Positions 23,480-34,857 of a stretch of DNA of 64,000 nucleotides are shown here, piece after piece. The translations under genes and the position numbers were made by a program. This DNA comes from Gigaspora rosea (Eukaryota; Glomeromycota; Glomeromycetes; Diversisporales; Gigasporaceae). The notes below the pieces were generated by a model. The model made no database searches and was not told where the DNA came from. It was given only the letters and a program-made list of their open reading frames with translations. The DNA is taken from contig QKWP01000112.1 of NCBI GenBank assembly GCA_003550325.1, positions 165,663 to 229,662 of the forward strand, written 5' to 3'. Every line of letters begins with the position of its first letter. Positions within the stretch are counted from its first letter, which is position 1.

Positions 23480-24704
23480 AAAAATATAAGAAAGATTGTA
23501 TATAGCTTGGAGACTAACAAAATTAGTGCAACAGCCATACTTGGGCACTAGTGGAGTTAGCCAGATATTAGCCTATATTATAGTTAGCTTTTAGTCATAT
23601 AATTTTGGTTGTGTAAACTGCTAATAAAGTAGCACATGGTTGTTAAGTTTAAAAATATATACTTCAGGATTCATATTAACATGTAATATACAGCATATAA
23701 GTTACATATTATAATATTATAAAATTTTTTTTTGTTGTAATAATATTTTTGTTTAATTATTATTATGTTTATAGAAATATTAGATGGTCTATAATTTGTC
23801 CAATCTTTTTGAGTTCAATCTATAAATTTAATTAATATAATTTTCAGCTATTTACAGGTTTGTAATATGATATTGTATTCTAAATTCCCAATATTCAGAT
23901 TTTTAGTAATATATAAATATATAATCTATGAAATTTAATGATTAAAGTAATTTGAAAAGAGCAATAATTACTTTATAAAATATTTTTGTAAATCAAAGCA
24001 CTACATTACAAATTATATAGCTTGATGACTGTTATAAATACTTGCTGTCTATCTCTTTAATAGCAAAAATTAATTGTAAAAAATTTATGATCAATTAATT
24101 TTATTTTTATTAAAAGTTTACAATTTTATTAACTTTGTATAGTTTTTAGTTTGCAACTAAATTTTATTAATTTAAAAGCTTGAAAAATAAAAAATAAAAC
24201 ATTATCTGATAATATAATGATAAAAATTATTATATTTATATAAATGTAGCGACTGTAGTACAGCAATGGACATAATTTTGTGTTGGATTCCAGTCACATG
24301 CAGTCAATCAGCTATAGAGATCGACACGGATCAGCCCGATGTTTATTCTTGGCTTCGGACACTAACAGGTATCCGTTTTCCCAGTACTATTAAAAACGTG
24401 ATCTTATAAAGAAGCAATCAAAATTACGATATTTTTTTTGATACCAAAATTGACATTTTTGTTTTTTGCATTCAATTTCTACTATGACATAATTCACGAA
24501 AGTTTATTTAAATAGTTTTTCCATATTAAAAGATTTTGAAAATAAGAAATATTTTTTATAATCAGTTTTAATTCAGTAAGTTTCGTATAAATAATTGAAA
24601 TACTACAAATGAACTATCCATTTGTGTAGATTTTTGATAAAAAGTTGATATATAAATATTCGGATCAATAACAATTTCAATTTGATAATCATATCCAAAA
24701 TTAC
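23480..24704. other. 3' flank of Sel1 gene 1
   Basis: No gene is seen. From about 23965 to 24700 the sequence resembles the 3' flank of Sel1 gene 3 (about 56900-57459); both contain CTACATTACAAA, then ATATAGCT, then TATGATCAATTAAT. A stretch at 24248-24415 appears absent from the gene 3 flank and may be an insertion. Confidence 0.55.
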
Positions 24705-26987
24705 TTATTTTGTTAGTGCCATATCAGCAGATTTTTTATAATAAATAAATGCTTTATATTCATCATTTTTAACACCAATTCCATAATGATAACAATAAGC
24801 AACCAGATAAATACCGTCAGCGTAATCCATATTAGCAGATTTTTGATAATAAATAAATGCCTTATTTTCATCCTTTTTAACTCCAAATCCATAATGGTAA
24901 CAGTAACCAACATTATATGTTCCACTACTATGTCCCATATCGGCAGCTTTTTGATAATTAACAAATGCCTTATGTTCGTCTTTTTCAACACCAATTCCAT
25001 TTTCATAACAATATCCAAGCCAGTTTATTCCATTAGCATTGTTCAAATTAGCAGATTTTTGAAAAAAAATGAATGCTTTATGTTCATCTTTTTCGACACC
25101 AAATCCATTTTGTAAACAGTAACCAACTTGATTCATTCCAATAGGATAATCCATATCAGCGGATTTTTGGTAATAATTGAATGCTTTATGTTTATCCATT
25201 TTAACACCAATTCCAACTTCATAACAATAACCAACATTATAGTTATATATTCCACTATCATTACCCACATCGGCAGCTTTTTGATAATAAATGAATGCCG
25301 TATGTTCATCCTTTTCAACTCCAATTCCATTTTGATAACAATATCCAAGCCAATTCATTCCACTAGCATTACCCAAGTCAGCAGATTTTTTGTAAAAAGT
25401 GAATGCCTTTTGTTTATCCTTCTTTACTCCAATACCATTTTCAAAGCAATTTCCAAGATTATTTATCCCATTAGAATTACCCATATCAGCAGATTTTTGA
25501 AAATAATTGAATGCTTTATATTCATCCTTTTCAATTCCAATTCCATAACGATAACAGTAACCAACATTATATGTTCCACTACTATGGCCCATATCAGCAG
25601 CTTTTTGATAATAAATAAATGCCTTATGTTCGTCTTTTCCAACTCCAATTCCGTTTTCATAACAAAGTCCAAGCCAATTTATTCCACCAGCATTACCCAT
25701 ATCAGCAGATTTTTGAAAATAAATAAGTGCTTTTTGTTCGTCCTTTTCAACACCAATTCCATTTTTATAACAATAACCAACTTGATTCATCCCATTAGGA
25801 TAATCCATATCAGCGGATTTTTGATAATAATTGAATGCTTTATTTTTATCTATTTCAACACCAATTCCACTTTCATAACAATGACCAACATTATAGTTAT
25901 ATATTCCACTATCATAACCCATATCAGCAGCTTTTTGATAATAAATTAATGCCTTAAGTGCATCTTTTTCAACTCCAATTCCATTTTGATAACAATATCC
26001 AAGCCAATTCATTCCACCAGCATTACCCAATTCAGCTGATTTTATATAAAACTTGAATGCCTTTAGTTGATCCTTTTCAACTCCGATACCATTTTCAAAA
26101 CAATTTCCAAGATTGTTTATTCCATTAGAATTACCCATATCAGCCGATTTTTGATAATAAATAAATGCTTTATGTTCGTCCTTTTCAACACCAATTCCAT
26201 TTTGATAACAATATCCAAGCCAATTTATTCCATCAGCATTACCCATATCAGCAGATTTTTGAAAATAACTGAATGCCTTATGTTCATCCTTTTCAACACC
26301 AATTCCTTTTTCGTAGCAATATCCAAGGTTGTTAATTCCTATAGCATGACCCATTTCAGCTGATTTTTTGTAATAACTCAATGCTTTATTGAAATCTTTT
26401 TCAACACCGATTCCTTTTTGGTAACAATTACCTAGCCAACTGATTCCATATGGATTCCCCATATTTGCTGATTTTTGATACCAAATGAATGCTTTATGAT
26501 CGTCGGTTTCAACTCCGAATCCACATTGATAACAAAAACCAAGATCACACATTCCATTAGAATTTCCCATCTCTGCTGATATTTGATAAAATATAAATGC
26601 TTGATGGTTATCATTTTTAATCCATTTTCCAATACGATAACAAATTGCAAAAATATGTTGAATGATAGAATTAGTCTTAACAATAGGATTTGTTTGGTTA
26701 TTCAAACATAAATTTATTATTTCTTCTGGTTTTTGTTGCTTATTAGTCAAATGCTGTTCTATGGCATAAATAATTGAGTCATCATAATTTTCTTTTATAG
26801 CTTCTTTATTATATAGGTCACATAATTCTTCGATGATTCTATTTAGAAAATCTTGTGAATCATGCATTGATAAATTTGCTCTTGTTGAGCTATTGACAAC
26901 TTGATCTTTATCATCAAGGCTAGTGCTTTTTATTGACAATTCTGTCAATTGATTGTAAATGTCTAAATTGCTTTTTTCATTTGACAT
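24705..26987 (-). CDS. Sel1-like repeat protein 1, 760 aa
   Basis: The protein is a chain of Sel1-like (TPR-related) alpha-solenoid repeats, a fold that usually works as a scaffold for protein-protein contacts; the partner is unknown. Residues 1-112 are non-repeat and helical (MSNEKSNLDIYNQLTELSIK; FLNRIIEELCDLY). About 18 repeats of 36 residues follow, with the pattern GxxxLGxCYxxGxGVxKDxxKAFxYYxKSA; two units are 38 long (IYNYNVG). Units 5-10 are repeated as units 11-16. The start at 26987 was chosen because both paralogues start with the same motif; an in-frame ATG 61 codons upstream lies in the conserved non-coding flank. No signal peptide, membrane segment or kinase domain is seen. Single exon. 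Confidence 0.9.
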   Translation of the reverse strand: MSNEKSNLDIYNQLTELSIKSTSLDDKDQVVNSSTRANLSMHDSQDFLNRIIEELCDLYNKEAIKENYDDSIIYAIEQHLTNKQQKPEEIINLCLNNQTNPIVKTNSIIQHIFAICYRIGKWIKNDNHQAFIFYQISAEMGNSNGMCDLGFCYQCGFGVETDDHKAFIWYQKSANMGNPYGISWLGNCYQKGIGVEKDFNKALSYYKKSAEMGHAIGINNLGYCYEKGIGVEKDEHKAFSYFQKSADMGNADGINWLGYCYQNGIGVEKDEHKAFIYYQKSADMGNSNGINNLGNCFENGIGVEKDQLKAFKFYIKSAELGNAGGMNWLGYCYQNGIGVEKDALKALIYYQKAADMGYDSGIYNYNVGHCYESGIGVEIDKNKAFNYYQKSADMDYPNGMNQVGYCYKNGIGVEKDEQKALIYFQKSADMGNAGGINWLGLCYENGIGVGKDEHKAFIYYQKAADMGHSSGTYNVGYCYRYGIGIEKDEYKAFNYFQKSADMGNSNGINNLGNCFENGIGVKKDKQKAFTFYKKSADLGNASGMNWLGYCYQNGIGVEKDEHTAFIYYQKAADVGNDSGIYNYNVGYCYEVGIGVKMDKHKAFNYYQKSADMDYPIGMNQVGYCLQNGFGVEKDEHKAFIFFQKSANLNNANGINWLGYCYENGIGVEKDEHKAFVNYQKAADMGHSSGTYNVGYCYHYGFGVKKDENKAFIYYQKSANMDYADGIYLVAYCYHYGIGVKNDEYKAFIYYKKSADMALTK

Positions 26988-27300
26988 GACTTCTGATATT
27001 TGAATAATTATAAAGTATGCGCGTACTAACGTACGTACGATCGCTCGGATTTGCAGTAAATTATATAGATAATTATCGTTACACAAATATTTTGTACTAT
27101 GATATACAGGCAGAAAAAAGTATTGGAAAATATTAGGCGTCCGGAAAATGTTTGCCGGTTGGCGCGCCATTGTGACTGGATATCTCCGGGGATATATATC
27201 AGAAAATTGTTATATTTAATAATCGTTATTTTGCTATTTTTTACTGTACATACGTAAAATAACAACACTTGTTAAATCAAGTATAGGTTAATCTATCGTA
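26988..27300 (-). promoter_or_regulatory. Conserved upstream block of Sel1 gene 1
   Basis: This block is shared with the other two Sel1 genes (33658-33960 and 60271-60600). Common elements in plus-strand order are GCAGTAAATTATATAG, ATTTTGTACTATGATATACA and a GGTTGGCGC/CACCA-type stretch. On the coding strand CTATATAATTTACTG is TATA-like, about 70-85 bp before the ATG. A GTACGTAC-rich run lies near the start. Promoter function is inferred from position and conservation. Confidence 0.5.
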
Positions 27301-28145
27301 TCCCAGGTTTAATCATGGAAGCACAATTGCATATTAATTAATATAATTTGATATTAACAGTTAAGGATTGTGAATTTAACGTATTGATTTAATGTCAATT
27401 AAATTACCTTTCTATTTTAATAAATCAGTCTTTTATTAATTTTAAAAGTTTATGAAAATACCATTTTTTATTATTGTAATGGATGAGCGGTTAAATTTCC
27501 ATTTTAATAAAATTTTTCTCAAAAAAATCAAATGAACGGGCAAAAACGAAAATACAATTTATAAACCAATTTATAATAATTTTAATGAATTAAATGTTTT
27601 TTATGTAATTTATTCTTTTGTATATTTTTTTAGCGACTAGTTATAAATTTAAAATTTATTATTTTTACTTTATTTATTGCATTTATATCATCTTATATCA
27701 ACTAGCCACGTTGGCACACCACATTTTCGGGTGCAATATTTATTAATGCATATAACTTAATTTCTGATAAAGAATTAAATTTTTTTTTATCATTCATGAT
27801 TTTTGTGCTTATTAGATCCGCCAGAAATTACGACTTAATGTATTCATTTTGGAACTTAATTTCAATCAGCTGCGGATTTGGCTTTGAACACAATATTTCA
27901 ATAAACCCTCTTGAGTCATATGTATGCTTTAGGGTAAATGTGACCTCATGATTTATAAGATTAATTTCTAAATTAAGGTATCTTGTGGCACTCATTGGCA
28001 AAGTACATATGTACGCACGTACGTATGTACAGTACATACGTACGTACAACACTTATTATCCAAAGTTAGCTGAGGACAAGATACTGTGATCTGTATAATC
28101 ATGTAATGTCGTCTCGTCTGTCACGGAACATAATAAACCAATAAG
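27301..28145. other. Distal 5' flank of Sel1 gene 1, duplicated sequence
   Basis: No gene is seen. The stretch at about 27540-28145 matches the flank of gene 3 (about 60770-61370), sharing GATCCGCCAGAAATTAC/GATCCGCTAGAAATTAC and CTGCGGATTTGGCTTTGAAC. Homology stops near 28145, where inverted block A begins. Confidence 0.6.
28019..28047. repeat. GTAC-rich palindrome
   Basis: GTACGTATGTAC and GTACATACGTAC are exact reverse complements separated by one base. Similar GTACGT runs occur near 27027, 50352 and 60302. Confidence 0.7.
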
Positions 28146-29403
28146 GAAGCTGTGTGACGTTGTCACGCAAAACAATAAGTTGCAGGTGAAACTAGTTTCA
28201 TCATAGTTTCAACATGAGTTTCTCACAAGCTGTTATATTTGATCAACGACCAAATTTTCACCTGCTCACCTGCAACTCCAATCTCTGATTTACATGTACA
28301 GTAAAGGTGAATAATAAATACCTTATTTAAAATACGGTATATCAAAATTATGTGTTGTATTATTTGAACGACCCATATTTCAAATTAAATCACTTTACAA
28401 AAAAAAAAACAGTAAAAAGATTAATTGTAATATTTGTTTGATTTTGTTTTTTAACATAAGTTATGTTGCATTTTTTTTTTTTATAAAATTTTAACACATA
28501 ATTGCTTCGTAGGATTTTTAGCGAATTATATCAGGATTAGAAAATCACATTACTATAATGTCATTCGAAAATCTTAAATGTATTATATCATATTATTAAT
28601 TAAATAATTTAGCGCCAACAATTTAATAAACACATAGACAAACCATTATTTCTTGATAATGAGTCGCTGATTGCATCACATCTGAAGTTTTTTTTATTAT
28701 ACTTGTTTTTTTTCTAATCTATATAGTTCTCAACGTTTCTCTCAATAGTTTACCTAAGTCGAAAAAGCCTGGAGCTATGACTACATATTTTTTTCCGGTC
28801 ACTCTGATTAGTTAAATTTAAAGTCCGCATTTTGTACTGCGAATATGCAAAATCATTATCAGGAGCACTTCAATTAACTGCACGAACCAATCCACTAGAT
28901 AGCAAAGGCGTTTATTATTATAAACTAATTTTACAGTTTGATAGAATTATTTAAATAACGAGATTATTTCATTTCTTTATATATAACAATCAATAATTAC
29001 CGTCTAAATAGCAAATGAAAAAGAAAAGTAATTTTCCAAGATCCAAAAAAACACTGGGTATCTATTATCAGTCAAATTACAAACATAATGCAGGTGACAT
29101 AGTGACGACCACTAATTAAGATTTTTATAATGAGATTTTCAAGATATACATGCTATATTTATCGATTAAAAAAAAATTAATCTTTTATATACTTTAATTT
29201 CTTAACATTTTTTTAATTTTATTAAATGCTAGAAAAGATGTCTTTATAAATTGATAATGTCAGAATACCACTTATTGTTCAACGACATATTAAATTTTCT
29301 TTGTAAATATGGTTGTAAAGTATTAGCTTGGCTAAATAAACATTGTCAAACATAATGAAAGACAATAAAACGATATTTATTTCCTTTATAGTCATAATAC
29401 TAG

Positions 29404-29667
29404 GTTGTCACACAATTCCCCGAAAGTTATTTCCCCGACAGATCCTGTGTGATGTCGGGTAAGTGGCCTGTCGTGGAAATGACTTTCAGGAAAACATACT
29501 GTAACCGTTATGGTACGTTTCCCTGAAAGTTATTTCCCGACAGGCCATTTACCGACATCACACGGGGTGACAATCTGCTAAAATGTATATTCGCAACTTA
29601 TCAAAACCCTATGTGATGTCGGATGAGTGTCCTGTCGGGGAAATAACTTTCGGAAGTTGTGCGACAT
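29404..29667. mobile_element. 264 bp inverted-repeat element, CTAG duplication
   Basis: The left end GTTGTCACACAATTCCCCG and the right end in reverse complement ATGTCGCACAACTTCCG are followed by the shared stretch AAAGTTATTTCCCCGACAG. CTAG flanks it at 29400-29403 and 29668-29671. A third copy of the terminal motif (CTGAAAGTTATTTCCCGACA) is internal near 29523, suggesting internal duplication. Block B lacks the element. Confidence 0.75.
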
Positions 29668-29690
29668 CTAGAAAAAATGCATATAAATTT

Positions 29691-29882
29691 TGGGAAATTC
29701 TATTTTTACCCGGGTCAAGGTGACCCCCTTTAGAATTTCGGGTAGCACGGCCGAAGTTATGTTAATGACAGCCGGGTTTTTATATTAAAAACTCGCCGGC
29801 ACGGACATAATTCCGGTCCACATCAAACCCAATTCCGGCCCGCACTGATTTCTGATGGGGTTATTTTGACCCAGAATTTCCC
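29691..29882. mobile_element. 192 bp hAT-like MITE with empty site in block B
   Basis: The ends TGGGAAATTCT and AGAATTTCCC are inverted repeats, backed by inner GGGTCAA/TTGACCC. ATAAATTT flanks it at 29683-29690 and 29883-29890. Block B has one uninterrupted copy of this 8-mer at the same place (55359-55366 in reverse complement), within GCATATAAATTTAAATC. This is direct proof of insertion. Confidence 0.9.
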
Positions 29883-30172
29883 ATAAATTTAAGTCAGATC
29901 ACAAAATGCATTTTTTATAATGTGTGTTTTTTAATCACATCTCAAAGATATTGCATGTGAGATGCTATCCACTCAGATGTACGACATTTTATTCATTCTG
30001 TTTCTGGTATAATTTTTGCGATATTAATAGAGTAAACCATTATAACGACAAGAATTGTATGATAAATCGGATAGTTTGAAAACTATGGAAAGCCTGCGAT
30101 GTGAACAAATTTAAAAATAGTAACGGTAAAGGTTATGTAGTATAATACAGTACCAATTCTCGTTGCAACCAA

Positions 30173-30487
30173 TGTCATAGTTCAACTCGTGGCCCCAGAA
30201 TTTCGTGGGATCTGGAATTGATTTGCATAATCGTGTAACTCGGATAATTATATGTCCGGAGATAATCTTGTAATATAAAAGCGATTAGATTCTTTAATAA
30301 AGTTAAAAAAAAGTTTGGTCTTAGTAAATATGATCTTATTAATATACTAAGTGGTCGCCGTAGTCGTCAAAGTGTCGAGTTGAAATAGGTGAGTACCTGA
30401 ACGATACTCCAGTTCGATTGTAAAGCCAAGCGGGAGTTTCGTTAAAGAATTCGATAAGTTCACTGTAAACAGCAATCCACCACGACA
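30173..30487. repeat. 315 bp solo LTR in block A
   Basis: It starts TGTCATAG and ends CACGACA. The flanks are CCAA (30169-30172) and CCAG (30488-30491). Block B is continuous at this point (GTTGCAACCAGTAAG in reverse complement at about 54953-54967), so the segment is an insertion. A TATAAAAG box near 30277 and AATAAAG near 30297 fit a plus-strand LTR. Confidence 0.7.
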
Positions 30488-30899
30488 CCAGTAAGAACAA
30501 AAGCGATTTAGAATTATCGATATAGTGATAGATGCGGACTAAACTAATTTAGGCAAAAGATGAATAGGCGTAAATACAAAAAAAAAAAATTTTTTTTCTT
30601 GATTCCCAAGTCGGCTATTCTTTATTAAAATGATGCGACAGTGTATGCACATACTGTAGGGCTGCAAATAAATAAATTGAACAGTTAACAACTTAATTGG
30701 TAAGTTATATTTTTATTCGGAACATACCGGTACCGTGCGTGGAAAAATTGATTAATATAGATGTACTGTATAATAAATATAATAATACAGTGATAGAATC
30801 ACATGATAATGCAATCCAATCAGATACATGGATTCGGGCACACACTTTCAATTACCAACATTTCGTTATACTCCGTTCCTACTGTAGTAAATAATAATA

Positions 30900-32028
30900 A
30901 TTAATAAATTACTATCTATGCTTCTTTGAAATTTTAACTGAGTAATATAAGAAATCTTTGGTTTCTTTCTTTTTTTTTTAAATTTTTATTTTTTTATTTA
31001 TTTTATTTTTTTTTTTACTGGTCTTGAATTTGTGGACCAAGTTCAAAACTCGGTTTAAAAGTATTCAAAGTCAATAAATTTTATCAATGATTTAAAAGTT
31101 AATTAAGTATTTTGTTTTGACGCTATATTAAAATGAACCATTGAAATTATTTTACATAGTATTTTTTAAACATAATTATATCAGTTATAATAATGGTCCC
31201 AACTATAGTAGTTACTCACATTCTCGAAACCCTTCTTTCCGAAATATTATTTTGACAAGACATATTCCTGTGAAAGTTTATTTCACAGAAAGAATTTTAC
31301 CGAATACTTTTTTCTCGATATAACCAATTCCCAGATAACCTGAGTTTCTGCAAGAAGCTTGCCAACAGTCTTTTTCACCGAACTTCAGTTTCACCGATAA
31401 TACATTTTTCTGAAAGGATATTTCCCTGAGAAGAGCGGGGTTATCGGGACATAATATTGACAAGGTTAGCTGGCATTAGTTATAATGCTGGCCGATTTAG
31501 TCGGCATTATGTTCTTTCGAGAAAATGGCATTTGAGAAACCGTACCATGACCACACACTAAAGTCTTGCAATATTTACTTTAGTTGCCGGGTCTTAAATT
31601 ATATACAATGCATCAATTTGTATTTATTATGCGAAATTATTAACTTAATCGTACCGACCGAAAAATCATTCAGCTAATTTTTATCAGTGTCCCAGAATTT
31701 ATAAAAATAACTGTAAATTCGGTAAAACATCCTTAGATAAAAGACTTTTCAGCAATATATATTTTTTCTAAGAAATAGGATGCTAGAAAAATGTATCATT
31801 TGGAAAATACATGTTGATTAAACAAACATTCGTTATTTTAATATTCGGTGAAATGGAAATTGCATAAATGACTTATCGGGAAATTTATTTTCGATTAAAT
31901 TATATTTGAGTAAAATGAGATTGTCAGTGTTATAGTTTCAGTGAAATGGTATTTCAGTGAAGTTGATTTGGGAAATTAATCCGTAACCCACCAATTCTAA
32001 TTGGATAATGATATCCAAGACTATTTAT
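30900..32028. other. Non-coding stretch before Sel1 gene 2
   Basis: No gene is seen. A T-rich run lies at 30970-31015. Between 31210 and 31980 motifs such as TTTCACCGA and TTCGGTGAAA recur in both orientations, which may be sub-terminal repeats of an unrecognised MITE without clear ends. Confidence 0.45.
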
Positions 32029-33657
32029 TTATTTCGCTAACGCCATATCAGCAGATTTTTGATAATAAATAAACGCTTTATATTCATCTTTTTTGACACC
32101 AATTCCATAATGATAACAATAAGCAACTTTAAAGATACCTTCAGCATTATCCGTATTAGTAGATTTTTTATAATAAATAAATGCCTTATTTTCATCTTTT
32201 TTAACTCCAATTCCGTAATGATAACAGTAACCAACATTATATGTTCCAATACTATGACCCATATCTGCAGCTTTTTGATAATAAATAAATGCTTTATGTT
32301 CGTCTTTTTCAACTCCAATTCCATTTTCATAATAATATCCAAGCCAATTTATTCCACCAGCATTACCCATATCAGCAGATTTTTGAAAATAAATAAATGC
32401 TTTATGTTCGTTCTTTTCAACCCCAATTCCATTTTGATAACAATAACCAACTTGATTTATTCCATTAGGATAATCCATATCAGCGGATTTTTGGTAATAA
32501 ATGAATGCTTTATGTTTATCCATTTTAACTCCAATTCCATTTTTATAACAATGACCAACATTACAATTATATATTCCACTATCATAACCCATATCGGCCG
32601 CTTTTAGATAATAAATGAATGCCTTATGTTCATCTTTTTCAACTCCAATTCCATTTTGATAACAATATCCAAGCCAATTCATTCCACTAGCATTACCCAA
32701 TTCAGCTGATTTTTTATAAGAAATGAATGCCTTTTGTTTATCTTTTTTAACTCCAATACCATTTTCAAAACAATTTCCAAGATTTTTTATTCCATTGGAA
32801 TTACCCATATCAGCAGATTTTTGATAATAAATAAATACCTTATGTTCGTCTTTTTCAACTCCAATTCCATTTTGATAACAATATCCAAGCCAATTCATTC
32901 CATCAGCATTACCCATATTAACAGATTTTTGAAAATAATTAAGTGCTTTATGTTTATCCTTTTCAACACCAATTCCTTTTTCGTAACAATATCCAAGATT
33001 GTTTATTCCTAAAGCATGACCCATTTCTGCTGATTTTTGATAATAACTTAATGCTTTATTGAAATCTTTTTCAACACCAATTCCATTTTGATAACAATTA
33101 CTAAGCCAACTAATTCCATATGAATTCCCCATATTTGCTGATTTTTGATAACAAATGAATGCTTTATGATCGTCTTTTTCAACTCCGAATCCATATTGAT
33201 AACAAAAGCCTAGATCACACATTCCATTAGAATTTCCCATCTCTGCTGATATTTGATAAAACTTAAATGCCTGATAATTATCATTTTCAACCCATTTTCC
33301 AAAACGATAACAAATTGCAAAAATATGTTGAATGATAGAATTAGTTTGAACAATAGGGTTTGTTTTGTTATTCAAACATAAGTTTATTATTTCTTCTGGT
33401 TTTTGTTGCTTATTTTTCAAATGTTGTTCTATGGCATAAATAATTGAGTCAGCATAATTTCCTTTCAAAACTTCTTTATCATATAAATCACATAATTCTT
33501 CGATGACTCTATTTAGAAAATCTTGTGAATCATGGATTGCTAAATCTGCTCTTGTTAAACTATTGACAGCTCGATCTTTAACGTCATGGCTAATGCATTT
33601 AATTGAAAATTCTGTAGACTGATTATAAATTTCTAGAATGCATTTTTTATTTGACAT
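32029..33657 (-). CDS. Sel1-like repeat protein 2, 542 aa
   Basis: This is a shorter paralogue of genes 1 and 3, predicted to be an alpha-solenoid scaffold. Residues 1-112 match the non-repeat N-terminus of gene 1 (MSNKKCILEIYNQSTEFSIK; FLNRVIEELCDLYDKE). About 12 Sel1-like units of 36 residues follow, one with the 38-residue variant (IYNCNVG). It has a single copy of the six-unit block that is doubled in gene 1. The last unit ends YYQKSADMALAK. Single exon, no signal peptide and no kinase domain. The start is supported by alignment with both paralogues and by the conserved flank immediately upstream. Confidence 0.92.
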   Translation of the reverse strand: MSNKKCILEIYNQSTEFSIKCISHDVKDRAVNSLTRADLAIHDSQDFLNRVIEELCDLYDKEVLKGNYADSIIYAIEQHLKNKQQKPEEIINLCLNNKTNPIVQTNSIIQHIFAICYRFGKWVENDNYQAFKFYQISAEMGNSNGMCDLGFCYQYGFGVEKDDHKAFICYQKSANMGNSYGISWLSNCYQNGIGVEKDFNKALSYYQKSAEMGHALGINNLGYCYEKGIGVEKDKHKALNYFQKSVNMGNADGMNWLGYCYQNGIGVEKDEHKVFIYYQKSADMGNSNGIKNLGNCFENGIGVKKDKQKAFISYKKSAELGNASGMNWLGYCYQNGIGVEKDEHKAFIYYLKAADMGYDSGIYNCNVGHCYKNGIGVKMDKHKAFIYYQKSADMDYPNGINQVGYCYQNGIGVEKNEHKAFIYFQKSADMGNAGGINWLGYYYENGIGVEKDEHKAFIYYQKAADMGHSIGTYNVGYCYHYGIGVKKDENKAFIYYKKSTNTDNAEGIFKVAYCYHYGIGVKKDEYKAFIYYQKSADMALAK

Positions 33658-33960
33658 GATTTCTTATATATGATTAATTATAAAGGTGTGCGTATTAATG
33701 ATATTTCGGATTTGTAGTAAATTATATAGATAATTATCGTCACACGAATATTTTGTACTATGATATACAGGTAGAAGAGTATTGGAAACTATTTAGCCAT
33801 CTGGATAATGTGTGCAGGTTGGCGCACCATGTGACTGGATAAAAATTTAGATTCTCCGAGGATCTATATCAGAAGATTGTTATATTTAATAATCGCAATT
33901 TTGATGTACGTAAAATTAATAATAATACTCGTTGAATTATTAATCTTTATTAAATGTTAA
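33658..33960 (-). promoter_or_regulatory. Conserved upstream block of Sel1 gene 2
   Basis: It is collinear with 26988-27300 and 60271-60600: GTAGTAAATTATATAGATAA, ATTTTGTACTATGATATACA and GGTTGGCGCACCATGTGACT are shared. It is the best-conserved non-coding sequence of the window, suggesting either a recent duplication or a promoter. Confidence 0.5.
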
Positions 33961-34257
33961 TGGACGAGCACTTAAATTTTTTCATTTTAACAAAATGTTT
34001 CTTAAATAATGAAGAAAAAAATTAAATAAAAGGGCAAAAACAAAGCAAAAGAAAATACAGGATATAAACCATTTTATAATAATGCTTAATAGATCGAAGG
34101 TTTTTTTATGTAAATTATTCTTTATATATTATTGTTAACGGCTAGTTATAAAATTGAAATTTATAATTTTTATTACGTTATATCATATAGCCATGTTGGA
34201 ACATCAACCTGACGCACATTTTCAGATGCAATATTTACTATTGCATATAAATACTAA

Positions 34258-34740
34258 TTCCTCAGCGAAACGGGTAATAAATGATTTATTTTCCCGTTTT
34301 ATTAATTGACAGCCGGAGCTATTCCTACTGAGTTCAAATTTAAATCATTGCAAAAACAACACGTAAAAAAACAATCAATAAAACGGGAATTAAATATAGT
34401 ATAGGCGACACCTACTCTAAATCAATTGATTATTTATTAAGGTGTCACCTATACTATATTTAATTCAAAACGGGGGGTCGTTTACCATCACAAGATTTTC
34501 TGTTGCGTTGCATACGACCAATCAACATAACAAATGTTTTAATTACACGAATCAGCCCGTAGAAGTAAAAAAAGTAAAAAGTACGACAAATACAAGTAAC
34601 GAATGTTTAAACATATCTTGGTACATTAAGAAAAAAAATGTCGAAGTGACGATATTACCTATAAGAACCTTCTCATATTAGCCTATATGGTCTTAAACTG
34701 ACCTTATTAATTAAATTTCATGATGAACTTGTCACATCAT
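34258..34740. other. Insertion of about 480 bp in the gene 2 flank
   Basis: The paralogous flank of gene 1 runs from TGCATATAACTTAATT directly into TTCTGATAAAGAATTAA (27740-27775). In gene 2 these two parts are separated by this stretch. It contains a 26 bp-arm hairpin and a 79-codon ORF (34442-34681) without recognisable family. No terminal repeats were found. Confidence 0.5.
34388..34465. repeat. Hairpin with 26 bp arms
   Basis: The arm 34388-34413 (AATTAAATATAGTATAGGCG, then ACACCT) is the reverse complement of 34440-34465 with one mismatch and a 26 bp loop. Confidence 0.85.
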
Positions 34741-34857
34741 ATGTAACTTCTGATAATGATTTAATTTTTTTTTTTTTTTATCAGTGATTATGATGTCGTG
34801 CCTTTTAGATTCGCCTAAAATTATTACTTAACGAATTCATTTTGGAAATCATTTGCA

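Larger units (their letters stand above)
28146..30895 (+). repeat. Block A of a ~2.4 kb inverted duplication
   Basis: This block is the reverse complement of 54030-56525 with moderate divergence. Anchors: TTGTCACGCAAAAC (28160) against GTTTTGCGTGACAA (56506); AAGCAATTATGTGTTAAAAT read from 28510 in reverse against 55968; CTAAACTAATTTAGGC (30539) against GCCTAAATTAGTTTAG (54286); TTAACAACTTAATTGGTA (30686) against TACCAATTAAGTTGTTAA (54218). No conserved ORF is seen in either copy. Block A has gained two MITEs and one solo LTR that B lacks. Confidence 0.8.

Noticed and set aside
24786..26363. Plus-strand ORFs opposite Sel1 gene 1 (and likewise opposite genes 2 and 3)
   Set aside because: They are antisense shadows of the 108 bp repeat units; their Ile/Phe/Asn-rich composition mirrors the real genes.
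27026..27170. In-frame ATG 61 codons upstream of Sel1 gene 1
   Set aside because: The extension lies in the conserved non-coding flank, and both paralogues start at the MSN motif.
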